From Acidobacteriaceae bacterium dw_441 (GTDB lineage: Bacteria > Acidobacteriota > Terriglobia > Terriglobales > Acidobacteriaceae), in NCBI GenBank assembly GCA_018449715.1, contig JAAVVA010000001.1:124001-188000 (forward strand): a DNA stretch of 64,000 nt, given 5' to 3'. The notes under the pieces were generated by a model, which saw nothing but the letters and a program-made list of their open reading frames with translations, was not told the origin of the DNA and ran no database searches. Shown in pieces: positions 52,728 to 61,800 of the stretch (position 1 is the first letter of the stretch; each line of letters opens with the position of its first letter). Position numbers and translations under genes: made by a program.

Positions 52728-55700
52728 GCCGAGGGCTCCAGACGTTTTTTTGCCTGATGGTCGAGGCGGAACTTGATCCAGGGAACGATCACCAGTCCCA
52801 GAACAAAGGTGAGAAAGACGATGAGCCAAGGGTATTCGTGCAGCGCGTAGCGTATTTTTGCCCAGAACGGCAGCTTGCCGACGAAGTAGGTGTGGTCGCC
52901 CAGGCGGTAGGAGTTGAAGGAGGTGCCGTGGAGGACGCTGACGGACTGGCTGATGTCTCCCGACATGGACGTCTTCCAGAAGGCAGAGGCGAACTGGGAG
53001 GTCGAGCTGTTGTCCTTGTACGCGATGGTGACGATGGAGCGGTCCTTATTCCACGGGGACTCGATTCCCTGGATCAGGGCATCGGGAACGTCTCCCAGGT
53101 TTTCGATCAGGCTCTTGCGCTGCTGTACCTGTTCGAGGCCGTGCCACCAGTTCGGGCGTAGCTGGGCAATCTGCCACCATGCGTGCTTTGCCGTGTTCCA
53201 GAAGTCGCCGGTGTCGCGGACGGAGAGGCTCTGGTCTTTGAGGGTGACAGGGAGCGTGTCTTTCAGGCGCTCGAATGCGGGCTGATTCTGCGGAGTTCCC
53301 AGGATCAGGTAGTCTGCGTCCTGCCCGAGGAGAGAGGAGTCGCCAGCCTGGACCCGTAAGGCCGGATAGCCGGTCTGTTCTCCGAAGTAGGCCATCAGGG
53401 TAAGGTAGAGAGCTGTTTCTTCCGGCGAAGGAGAGGGCGGAAGAATGATCTTTGTTTGTGCGAAGTCGGCGAAGCGCGTGAAGGGGAATCCTGCGTTTGC
53501 GAATAGCTCAAGATTGGGCAGAGTCGCCCAGTGATGCATTCCCTTCAGGTCGAGGTAGGAGCTTTTGACGACAGTTCCCTGAAGGTTGATGGGAGGCGAG
53601 TCCTGGCAGTTTCCCATCTTGGCGATCTGGAAATAGAAGTTGAAGAGAAGCGTGTTGCTGAAGGGACGCATGTCGACGACCGGAAGAGGGACCTCGTAGG
53701 AGAGATTCTTCTTGGGGTCGTCCGCGTGCGGAAGAGGAAGCTCATTGACCACTGCGCTGTTCGCATCGATACGAAGCGTCGATGCGTTTGCAAGCGAGAT
53801 GGCGTTGTACCAGTAGTCGATGTGCAGCTTGAGGTTCCTCTTGTCGCCGTAGTAAAGGTCGGGCGGGACGCGGAGATAGACGGGAACTGGGCCGGAGCCA
53901 TCGCTCTGCAGCTGCGTCAGGCCGGGATAGTCGGTGAAGGGGACGATGTGATCGGTCGAGAGCCAGAGAGGAGCGTCGTCGGCGGCTCGGGGCTCGGGCA
54001 TCTGGAGATTGTTGATCTGGGAGGTGGCTCCCTGAAACACGGCGTTGCCGATCGCGAGAGATCGCGCGGCTGAGAGGAGATGCTCGGGCGTGTCTCCGGC
54101 GATGACGAGCACCTTGCCGTAGGGATCGCTCGGGTTGGTGCGGACGGCGACGACGGGGCCTCTTACGTCGAGGTTGAAGTCGGAGGGAAGCGAAGAGGCA
54201 TTCTCCGCGAAGAGGATGATGTTGCCCTTGGGGAGAGCTTCGTTGGTGACGGGAAAGTACAGCGGCCGTGATTTGGCGATGGCTCCAAACCAGGAGGCGA
54301 CGACGCCTGCGGCGGTAAGCGTGGGGCCGGTGGGGGGAGCGGTGAAGACGAACGGGATGGTCGCGCTCTCGCTGCTGACTGCTCCGTCGTAGAAGGGCAG
54401 GGGAAGAATCTTCAGGTCGTCGGCGAGGGGGAGAAGAGAGCCCGAGAGCTGGACGGTGCTGGTGTTTTCCACGCGCGCCCAGAGGACGGTGTTCGCGGGG
54501 TCTTCGCACTGCTGCGTGTAGTGGCCGATGAACTGAAACTCCAGAACGTTGTCTCTCACCAGGAGTTGCTCGGGCAGGGGAACGAGCGTGGTCAAAGCGT
54601 TTTGCATCCTGCCGTTGTTTTCGGGCACGGGCAGGGTAGCGATGAGGGTTCCGTTGAGGATGACTCCGAGATGGCTGAGCTGCGGGATCAGTCCGGGCGA
54701 AAAGGCGTAGTTCAGATTGAGAGAGGCCTGCTGAACAAGCTCGTTCTGCGGGAGAGAGAAGGGGATCTTCCGCGATGCGGCTACGCCGTGAAAGACAATC
54801 TCTTCGGGAATGCCGATGTCGCGAAGCGCGAACGTCGTGTTGAAGTTGCCTTCGGTGGAAGCAGGTTTTGCGGGGGCGGCTGCAGGAGCTTTCTGGGGCT
54901 TCTGCGCATTGAGCGTCGCGAGGCCGCACAGAAGGAAGAGAAGCACGGCGGCGCCAGCGCTGGCTGTGGTCTTGATGGGGGAGGACTTCTTGCGGGGAAT
55001 CCAGCCGGTCAGAGCGTACCAGACTCCTCTTATGGAGAGGTGGACAAGACGGGCAAAGCTGTGCAGCGGACGGTCCGCCACGCGGCGCTCGTTACGGGTG
55101 AGCCATGAATCGGCACTGGAGTAGAGAGCCAGTGTGAGGTTTTCTTCTTCTTCCAGTGTGAGTGGTTTGTACTGCAGGCGAAGCGTTGTTCCGGTCAGTC
55201 CTACAATGGTTGCGGGGAGAGGGACCTGCTTCCCACGTACGGCGTAGACAATATGAATATCACTGCCGATGGGCAGGTTGATTGCACCTTCGAGCTTGAT
55301 CATTGCGCCGCCAAGGGACATATCGGTGGACTCTCCAAAGACGCTGGTGCCATCGGGAAGCTTGATCTCGGCGGCTCGCTGCACATTGATGCGGACCTCT
55401 TCTCTCCTCTGGCGCGCCTCGTAGGCGACCGCGTTGGCGGTGCCGAGAATGACCAGGTTGAAGAAAATCCAGAAGACATTCATCGCGAGGGTTCCAGCCT
55501 GATGAGGATTCCAGTAGAAGAAGCGGATCGGGGCGATGGCGAGGCCCAGCACGTTCAGCAGGATCAGGATGATATAGGGACGGGCGATGTGGGCGTCGAA
55601 GTATCCGCTGGCGATGAGACCGCCCTTTGCCGTGACGTTGAACTTGCCGAGCTTGGGATTGAAGAGAGCCATAACCGTTGGCCACAAAATATAGGGCGAC

Positions 55701-57127
55701 AGAACGGCCTCGTAGACCTCGTTCCAGAAAGAGTATCGATATCGCCCCTGGATACGAAGGTTGGTCACGTTGGAAAGAAAGAGGTGTGGGGCGGAGTAGA
55801 CGAGAATGGCTCCCCAGAAGCCGGGAATATTGAGGCAGCCCAGCAACATAAACACCAGCGGAGCCGTAAGAAAGATGAGGCGGGGCATGGCATAGAAGAA
55901 GTGAGCCATTGCGTTGAAGTAGCAGAGCCGCTGTGGCCACTTCAGCCCACGGGCGAAGAGAGGGTTGTCGGTGCGAAGAATCTGGACCATGCCGCGAGCC
56001 CAGCGGACGCGCTGACCGATGTGGCCGGAGAGGCTCTCGGTGGCCAGACCGGCGGCCTGCGGGAAGTTGATGTAGGCGGTGTTCCAGCCATTCATCTGGA
56101 TGCGTAGCGAGGTGTGCGCGTCTTCGGTTACGGTTTCGACTGCGATGCCTCCGATCTCATCCAGAGCCGTGCGGCGGATTGCAGCGCACGAACCGCAGAA
56201 GAAGGTGGCGTTCCAGAGATCGTTGCCGTCCTGGATGACTCCGTAGAACAGTTCTCCCTCGTTTGGAATGGACATGAACTGATTCAGGTTTTTCTCAAAC
56301 GGGTCGGGCGAATAGAAGTAGTGCGGGGTCTGCATGATCCCCAGTTTTTTATCCTTCAAAAACCACCCGAGGCTCATCTGAAGGAAGCTGCGGGTAGGGA
56401 TGTGGTCGCAGTCGAAGATGACAACGAACGGTGAGTCCACCTTTGTCAGGGCGTGATTGATGTTTCCCGCCTTGGCGTGCTTGTTGTCGGAACGGGTGAT
56501 GTAGCCGATCCCGGCTTTTTCGCAGAATTTGCGGAAGTCCTCCCGGCGTCCGTCATCGAGTACATACGGATGCAGCTTGTCGGCGGGGTAGTCGATGTTC
56601 AGAGCTCCGAAGATCGTGGAGCGCACGACGGCCAAGGGCTCGTTGTAGGTGGGAATGAAGAGGTCCACATGAGGCCATTCGTCGACGTTGTCGGGCATGG
56701 GGGCCGGAGGACGGCGAAGGGGTTGGATCGTCTGGACGTATCCGAGATACAGGATGATGAAGGCGTATGCTTCGGCGGAGAGCAGCAGAAGCATGAAGAA
56801 GATATTGATGATCCCGATCGCCCGGCCATGCTCGGACAGAGCTTTGAAGACCTCGGAGATTCTCCAGTAGGCGTAGCGCCCCGTGGACAGCATCGAGGCG
56901 AACATGAGGGCAAGCGTGACCAGGTTGGATGGGGAGACGGCGTGGACGATATAAGCAACCAGAATGGTCAGGATGGCCAGGGCGGCCTGTTCCGGCCAGT
57001 CGAACTTAACCGTGATGCATTCAAAGGCAAAAAAGAGCAGGGCGCAGTAAATGAGGAAGCGTGTAGCGCTGGCCAGAAAGCTGGTGCTTGTTCCGAATGC
57101 GCCCCAGCGAGAATAAAGTTCTGTCAT
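52724..57127 (-). CDS. bcsA: Fused cellulose synthase catalytic subunit BcsA and c-di-GMP co-subunit BcsB
   Basis: 1,467 residues from MTELYSRWG (57127), preferred over 57139 because GGAGAG lies 7 nt upstream and the ATG overlaps the bcsQ stop. Residues 1-715 are BcsA: eight membrane helices and the GT2 domain with DDG (191-193), DCD (239-241), TED (334-336) and QRVRW (372-376), then a PilZ domain with RxxxR (575-579) and DMSLGG (602-607). Helix 722-740 joins it to BcsB (about 760-1467) with carbohydrate-binding and flavodoxin-like repeats and a final membrane helix near 1430-1450. In most bacteria A and B are separate genes; the single polypeptide makes a 1:1 complex and is a known variant in acetic acid bacteria. 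Confidence 0.95.
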   Translation of the reverse strand: MTELYSRWGAFGTSTSFLASATRFLIYCALLFFAFECITVKFDWPEQAALAILTILVAYIVHAVSPSNLVTLALMFASMLSTGRYAYWRISEVFKALSEHGRAIGIINIFFMLLLLSAEAYAFIILYLGYVQTIQPLRRPPAPMPDNVDEWPHVDLFIPTYNEPLAVVRSTIFGALNIDYPADKLHPYVLDDGRREDFRKFCEKAGIGYITRSDNKHAKAGNINHALTKVDSPFVVIFDCDHIPTRSFLQMSLGWFLKDKKLGIMQTPHYFYSPDPFEKNLNQFMSIPNEGELFYGVIQDGNDLWNATFFCGSCAAIRRTALDEIGGIAVETVTEDAHTSLRIQMNGWNTAYINFPQAAGLATESLSGHIGQRVRWARGMVQILRTDNPLFARGLKWPQRLCYFNAMAHFFYAMPRLIFLTAPLVFMLLGCLNIPGFWGAILVYSAPHLFLSNVTNLRIQGRYRYSFWNEVYEAVLSPYILWPTVMALFNPKLGKFNVTAKGGLIASGYFDAHIARPYIILILLNVLGLAIAPIRFFYWNPHQAGTLAMNVFWIFFNLVILGTANAVAYEARQRREEVRINVQRAAEIKLPDGTSVFGESTDMSLGGAMIKLEGAINLPIGSDIHIVYAVRGKQVPLPATIVGLTGTTLRLQYKPLTLEEEENLTLALYSSADSWLTRNERRVADRPLHSFARLVHLSIRGVWYALTGWIPRKKSSPIKTTASAGAAVLLFLLCGLATLNAQKPQKAPAAAPAKPASTEGNFNTTFALRDIGIPEEIVFHGVAASRKIPFSLPQNELVQQASLNLNYAFSPGLIPQLSHLGVILNGTLIATLPVPENNGRMQNALTTLVPLPEQLLVRDNVLEFQFIGHYTQQCEDPANTVLWARVENTSTVQLSGSLLPLADDLKILPLPFYDGAVSSESATIPFVFTAPPTGPTLTAAGVVASWFGAIAKSRPLYFPVTNEALPKGNIILFAENASSLPSDFNLDVRGPVVAVRTNPSDPYGKVLVIAGDTPEHLLSAARSLAIGNAVFQGATSQINNLQMPEPRAADDAPLWLSTDHIVPFTDYPGLTQLQSDGSGPVPVYLRVPPDLYYGDKRNLKLHIDYWYNAISLANASTLRIDANSAVVNELPLPHADDPKKNLSYEVPLPVVDMRPFSNTLLFNFYFQIAKMGNCQDSPPINLQGTVVKSSYLDLKGMHHWATLPNLELFANAGFPFTRFADFAQTKIILPPSPSPEETALYLTLMAYFGEQTGYPALRVQAGDSSLLGQDADYLILGTPQNQPAFERLKDTLPVTLKDQSLSVRDTGDFWNTAKHAWWQIAQLRPNWWHGLEQVQQRKSLIENLGDVPDALIQGIESPWNKDRSIVTIAYKDNSSTSQFASAFWKTSMSGDISQSVSVLHGTSFNSYRLGDHTYFVGKLPFWAKIRYALHEYPWLIVFLTFVLGLVIVPWIKFRLDHQAKKRLEPSA

Positions 57128-58164
57128 CGTTCTCTCCATCGGCCGTGGAAGGCAGTCGCTACTCGAATGGGAGCTAACTCACGTAACTTGATGGCAAGTT
57201 CCATAAAGTCGTGTGAGACGGCAGATGCGGGAGCGTGGTCTGCCACGGTCATCCGATCTGCGATGGCGGAGGGAATATCCGGGCTCCTTCGAATGCTGAC
57301 AGGAAGAAGACGGTCGCCAATCTGACGAATGGAGAGATTGCGCGCTTCCTGATCCATCAGACTGTTGGCATCCACTTTATTGAAGAGGTAGAGCGGGAGC
57401 GGAGTCTTGATTCCTTTGCTGCGCATGGTCGCAATGGAGGATTCAATGCGGGGAACCGTCAGAAAAGAATTCAGGTCGGACAGCAATGGAACCAGCACGA
57501 CCGAGCACAGGCTAAAAATTTTGTGCAGCAGCGTCGTCGAGGCCGGACCCAGGTCAAAGATGGTTCTTTGTCCCAGCTGCATTGCCTTTGCGACATCCAC
57601 ATCCAGCCACTCTTCTGTGACCTCTTCCGTTTCAAGTACATGCATAGGAGCGTAATTTCCTCCCGGAGCTACGAAGGTGCGCAGGCCGGGACGGAGATCA
57701 CTGGCTCCGAAGTAGAACGGCAGCAGCCCGGTTCCGGAGGTATCGACCAGGACGACCTCTTCGCCGAGGGAGCAGAGGATGCGTCCAAGGTTCGCCGCAA
57801 TCGTCGTTTTTCCAACTCCTCCGGCAAGCGAGTAGATTGCGATCGCGGTGGAGGTCGTGGGTGGTTCCGCTGGGGAGACCGCTGGAGGAGGCGTGGAGAT
57901 TACTTCAGGAACAGCGATGTTTTCGGGTGGTTCAAGGACAGGAGGTGGGGGAGCAGCAGCGACGCTTTCCTGTGGCGCTGCTACTGCGGGAGGCAGAGGG
58001 GAATGCTGATCGACCTCCGTGAGAGCCGCAGGACGTTGCTCCGGCAGGGGTCTACGGGGAAACGTGCGATACGGGACCTGCTCCACATTCTCTAGCGAAT
58101 AGAGATGCGCAATATCTTCGGCTAAATTTTCTTTTCCCTTAAGCTTGTTTTCGCCTGTTCCCAT
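57124..58164 (-). CDS. bcsQ: BcsQ/YhjQ-type ParA-like ATPase of cellulose synthesis
   Basis: 346 residues. A disordered Pro-rich leader of about 105 residues precedes a MinD/ParA ATPase: Walker A LAGGVGKTTIAANLG (residues 113-127, with Ala in place of the signature Lys of many ParA proteins, as in BcsQ), VVLVDTSGTG and VLVPLLSDLNS. E. coli BcsQ is needed for cell-pole placement of cellulose synthesis. The stop overlaps the bcsAB start (ATGA). This is the first gene of the operon. Confidence 0.9.
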   Translation of the reverse strand: MGTGENKLKGKENLAEDIAHLYSLENVEQVPYRTFPRRPLPEQRPAALTEVDQHSPLPPAVAAPQESVAAAPPPPVLEPPENIAVPEVISTPPPAVSPAEPPTTSTAIAIYSLAGGVGKTTIAANLGRILCSLGEEVVLVDTSGTGLLPFYFGASDLRPGLRTFVAPGGNYAPMHVLETEEVTEEWLDVDVAKAMQLGQRTIFDLGPASTTLLHKIFSLCSVVLVPLLSDLNSFLTVPRIESSIATMRSKGIKTPLPLYLFNKVDANSLMDQEARNLSIRQIGDRLLPVSIRRSPDIPSAIADRMTVADHAPASAVSHDFMELAIKLRELAPIRVATAFHGRWRER

Positions 58165-58521
58165 CGATCAAGCCACCCTATGTCTGAAACCATTGAAATT
58201 TCTGGCGCAGAAATTCTTTTGTTTGCAAAAGAATCAGGAACTCGATACATCAAAAAGCAATGATTTAAGTGCTCTGGGATAAAAGCAGTTGAGGCAGGGA
58301 CCGCAAAGAAAGCGCTAAAGGTGATTCACTGTTCAAGCGGCTGACTTGCTGCCATCGTATCGCCCTTCGTGGGTGAATAAGCAAATATACTCTCAGCGTG
58401 CTCGGGTAAAGCTTTCTATTGCTGCGGTAACAGCTTAGCACCGTATGACTTGGGGGATAACCGGCTAAGTTGAGTGCAACACAGACTTTTTCCGGTTTTT
58501 TAGACTTGCGTGACGGACAGG
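58165..58521 (-). promoter_or_regulatory. Leader and promoter region of the cellulose operon
   Basis: This 357-bp gap between the FUSC gene end and bcsQ has no gene. Two small hairpins lie near the bcsQ start: a perfect 9-bp dyad (58213-58221 with 58226-58234, 4-nt loop) and an 8-bp dyad (58197-58204 with 58208-58215). They share arms (AATTCT/AGAATT-like), so they could form alternative structures in the mRNA leader. AGGGTGG about 10 nt before the ATG is the ribosome binding site. Confidence 0.45.
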
Positions 58522-60333
58522 TTACGGGTGGGAGACTTCGTGCGCCTCGTTGTAGAAGACAGAGGCGGCCTGTTCGATCTCGGAGATCAGGCGGCGGCAT
58601 CGCGCCATCTCGCGGCGCTGGTGAGGACCGACTTCAAACTGTGCCGCGAATTCCAGCTGTTGTACGTTTGCCAGCTCCTGAGAGATGGCCGTGCGTAGGT
58701 AGCGGAACTTCGCCGGGTTCGTTCGGTTGCTGAAGTCCAGGAGCCTGAGCTGTTCGGTGATGTCGTGAATGCGGTCCAGGCTTTGTGCCAGGGCGTTGCT
58801 TGTTCGCACGGGCCAGAGCTGGTCGAAGATGAACCACATGACAAGGATGCCGAGCGAGACGCCAACCAGTCGGTCGCGGGCGGGAGTGAGTGTGGTGCTG
58901 GCACCGAATTCGGGCAGGGTCGTAAGAAAAAATGCGAAGGCAATCTGTACGCCGACGTAACCGATGCGCGGGCTGCGCATGACCCATCCGCTCAGTAGAG
59001 CAACAAGCCCGACGACCACAAGCAGAGATGTGATCGAGTCCATGTTGGGGTACAGGAGGGCGACGGTTGCGATGCCGAGCACGCCGCCTAGCGCGGCTCC
59101 CAGAAAGCGGTAGAGCTGCTTCTGCTTCATGGCTCCGGTGGAACTTAATCCGGTGAAGAGCACGGTGACGACGCAGGTGAGGATGCCAGGCCACGCGATG
59201 GCGTTGTAGATGATGTAGCAGACCGCAACGGCGAGGGTCAGCTTAAGAGCGTATAGAACGACGTTGGGGGACTGGAAGACGCCCGGGAGAAAGTAAGTGG
59301 TAGAGGGCGCTTCTTCGGTCGTCTCCGGTTGAGGGAGTGGAGGTTTTGCTTCGGGGTTTAATGCTTCGGAGTATTGATGAAGCTCCAGCACGACCTCGCG
59401 AAGGGAATGAGGTAACGACTGCGGGAGATCGTGCGGGACGATGGGTTGCGGTGTTTCACGCAGGATGTGCGAGCACAGCTCCACGATTGTTTTGTACGCG
59501 GCGAGAGTATGTTCGTCCTCCTGATGGTGGCGGGTGAACCCGAAGGGAACGCTCTTCTGGATGATGCGGGTCAGCAGGCCGATCCGGTAGTGCAGGCCGA
59601 GGGGAAGCTCGGAAAGATCGTGCGTGCCGTCTCGCAGACGGTCGTAAAGCTCGTTGAGGTAGAGGTCGCCGGAGTGCTCGTATTGGAGAAGCTTTTGGTG
59701 AAGCGTTTTAATGGTGGAGACATTGATCGGTTGCTGGGCAAGGGCGCGATAGAAGCTGCGGAGGGTCGAGACGCGTGCCTTCATCTCGCGGTCGAGCAGC
59801 TCGGCGGGATGACGTGTTCCGAAGATGTATTCGACGGCAGTTGCCGAGCCCAGAACGACACCGAAGGAGGCCATGTTGTAGAGGCTCGAAGTGACGATGC
59901 TGTCGGCGGAGCGATGCGTATCCCAATAGGATGTGTTGATGAAGCCGTAGAAGCCGAAGATTGTCCAGAAGAGGGGAGTGCGCGTCGCCAACATGCAGAA
60001 GGCCGCTACAAAGGCTCCTACAATGACGAGGAAGAATCGCGCGACCTCGGTGCCATCGGTGATCTGAGCCCATGCCGCTGTTATCAGGAACGCGGCGATG
60101 GAGCCGGAGAAGATCTGGATTCCAGTTTTGAGGGTCAGACTTGGGCGCTCTCTCTGCATGAGAAAAAGAAGTGCAAGAGAGAGCGAGATGCTGGGAACGC
60201 GGAGCGTCATCGCAAGCAACAGCGCGATGAGCACTCCCAATGTATCGCGCAGGCTCCCCGCCATTCTTCCAGGGTAAGGAGTAAGCTCCTGGGCGAATAT
60301 GGCGATAATCCCGTTGCGTGCGGACCTCTTCAT
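58522..60333 (-). CDS. FUSC/AaeB-type inner-membrane exporter
   Basis: 603 residues with two blocks of about six helices and a cytoplasmic domain in between, as in AaeB and fusaric-acid-resistance proteins. Signatures: FAQELTPYPGRMAGSLRDTLGVLIALLLAM at the start, FWTIFGFYGFINTSYWDTHRS, and the second block GILTCVVTVLFTGLSSTGAMKQKQLYRFLGAALGG. It should export aromatic or fusaric-type acids using the proton gradient. It is the last gene of the tolC-ytcA-mfp-fusc operon, 6 bp after the adaptor. Confidence 0.88.
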   Translation of the reverse strand: MKRSARNGIIAIFAQELTPYPGRMAGSLRDTLGVLIALLLAMTLRVPSISLSLALLFLMQRERPSLTLKTGIQIFSGSIAAFLITAAWAQITDGTEVARFFLVIVGAFVAAFCMLATRTPLFWTIFGFYGFINTSYWDTHRSADSIVTSSLYNMASFGVVLGSATAVEYIFGTRHPAELLDREMKARVSTLRSFYRALAQQPINVSTIKTLHQKLLQYEHSGDLYLNELYDRLRDGTHDLSELPLGLHYRIGLLTRIIQKSVPFGFTRHHQEDEHTLAAYKTIVELCSHILRETPQPIVPHDLPQSLPHSLREVVLELHQYSEALNPEAKPPLPQPETTEEAPSTTYFLPGVFQSPNVVLYALKLTLAVAVCYIIYNAIAWPGILTCVVTVLFTGLSSTGAMKQKQLYRFLGAALGGVLGIATVALLYPNMDSITSLLVVVGLVALLSGWVMRSPRIGYVGVQIAFAFFLTTLPEFGASTTLTPARDRLVGVSLGILVMWFIFDQLWPVRTSNALAQSLDRIHDITEQLRLLDFSNRTNPAKFRYLRTAISQELANVQQLEFAAQFEVGPHQRREMARCRRLISEIEQAASVFYNEAHEVSHP

Positions 60334-60339
60334 GGCTTC

Positions 60340-61527
60340 TTACCGAACGACCGTGATGGCAGTAGCGCCGATGCGGAACATGCTGGGATCAGGATTGGTG
60401 ACGCGGATACGAACTGGAAAACGCGCCGAGAGATGAACCCAGTTCAAGGTGCGGTCGACTGCGGGGAATCCGTTGGTCACTCCGCCATCTTCAGGAAAGA
60501 TGCCACGACCGACGCTGTCTACGACTCCGTCAAAGCGCTTGTTGGAGTGCTCCATCAGGTAGACCTCGACGTGCATGCCGGGCTGAATGTGCTTCAGCTT
60601 CGACTCGCGGTAGTTAGCGAGTACCCACCAGGTTCCTGTGTCGATGAGAGTGAACATGGGAGTTCCGGGGTGCGCGTAGGCTCCTTCGGAGATGTTCATG
60701 TTGGTGACGTAGCCGTCAAACGGAGCGCGAACGCGGCACCACTCGAGGTTGAGCTCTGCTTGCTGCACCTTGGCTGCGCGGTTCGGACGCTGCGCGATCA
60801 GGGTTTCGAGCGTGTCCACGGTATGTTGCGCTTCGCCGAGTTTGGAGACGGAGGCTTGCAGGCCCGCTTCCGATGCCTGCCTCGATGCCATGGCCATCGA
60901 CTGCTGCGCCTGTGCCTGTAGGAGTTGTGAGGCTGCCTGGCGGGAGGCTTCTTCAGCGACACGAAGCGCTGTCTGCGTCTGGTCGACCTGCTGGGTGGTC
61001 ACATAATGCTTTTCAAGAAGAGGAGCGATGCGGTTGTAGTCGTTCTGCGCGAACTTCAACTGCGCGTCGGCGGCGGTCTGCGCGGCGGCTGCGCGCTGAA
61101 CGGCGGCCTGCGCGGCCTGATAGTTTGCCTGCGCCGCGCTGATGCCGCTTTGCGAACCGAGCACCGCTGCGCGAGCCGTTCCTACAGCGCTTTTCTCCGT
61201 TGCGATGCGCCGCTCTTCGTCGTGGATCTGGCCTTCCAGCATGGACTGGTCGGCCTTCGCCTGCTGCAGCGCATACTCATAAGGCCGCGGGTCGATGACG
61301 AAGAGGAGGTCGCCTTTGTGCACGACCTGGTTGTCTTTCACCAGAAGCTGCACGAGGCGTCCTTCGACCTCGGGAGCGAATGCGATGGAGTTTGCGCGGA
61401 CGGTGGCATCGTCGGTGCGAGGATGTTTGTCTACCTGTAGTCCTGCGATGATCAGAGCCGCAATGGCAAGACTGACAATTGCAATGCCAGTGACTTTGCC
61501 GACTGCTTTTTTGTCATTCCAATTCAT
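60340..61527 (-). CDS. HlyD/EmrA/AaeA-type membrane fusion protein
   Basis: 395 residues: one membrane helix (about 12-31), lipoyl half (ATVRANSIAFAPEVEGRLVQLLVKDNQVVHKGDLLFVIDPRPYEY), a very long Ala/Gln-rich coiled coil (residues 85-260) and the second half VRAPFDGYVTNMNISEGAYAHPGTPMFTLIDTGTWWVLANYRE. It links the FUSC exporter to the TolC-like channel. RTDDATVRAN is the AaeA/EmrA hallmark. The long coiled coil fits a tall periplasmic tunnel. Confidence 0.93.
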   Translation of the reverse strand: MNWNDKKAVGKVTGIAIVSLAIAALIIAGLQVDKHPRTDDATVRANSIAFAPEVEGRLVQLLVKDNQVVHKGDLLFVIDPRPYEYALQQAKADQSMLEGQIHDEERRIATEKSAVGTARAAVLGSQSGISAAQANYQAAQAAVQRAAAAQTAADAQLKFAQNDYNRIAPLLEKHYVTTQQVDQTQTALRVAEEASRQAASQLLQAQAQQSMAMASRQASEAGLQASVSKLGEAQHTVDTLETLIAQRPNRAAKVQQAELNLEWCRVRAPFDGYVTNMNISEGAYAHPGTPMFTLIDTGTWWVLANYRESKLKHIQPGMHVEVYLMEHSNKRFDGVVDSVGRGIFPEDGGVTNGFPAVDRTLNWVHLSARFPVRIRVTNPDPSMFRIGATAITVVR

Positions 61528-61536
61528 GGTGTGTCC

Positions 61537-61800
61537 TTATGCGAAGAAGAAGAGCCACAGCAGGCAGGTGAATAAGACGACCATGCAGGGATAGATCAGG
61601 GCAGGGTGTCCTACTGTGTGCAGAATCTTGTAGCGGCGCAGTACTCCATGAGCTACGCCGGTAAGACCGACCGCGACGCAGAGGGAGAGCAGCCAGCCGG
61701 GAAAGTACGATCCGACAATTTCAACGTTGGGATTGAGACGGCACCCAATCGTCGCAAAGCAAAGGAAGAAAGATGCTGCTGTCGTGCAAAAGGATTTCAT
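61537..61800 (-). CDS. YtcA-type small lipoprotein/membrane protein
   Basis: 87 residues. A signal with lipobox-like TIGC (Cys20) is followed by RLNPNVEIVGSYFPGWLLSLC and a second helix YPCMVVLFTCLLWLFFF. The GSYFPGWL segment is typical of YtcA-like proteins, which sit between MFP and OMP genes in many FUSC efflux operons; their role is unknown. The start overlaps the tolC stop (ATGA, 61797-61800), so it is co-translated. Functionally it takes the place of AaeX/DUF1656. Confidence 0.75.
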   Translation of the reverse strand: MKSFCTTAASFFLCFATIGCRLNPNVEIVGSYFPGWLLSLCVAVGLTGVAHGVLRRYKILHTVGHPALIYPCMVVLFTCLLWLFFFA

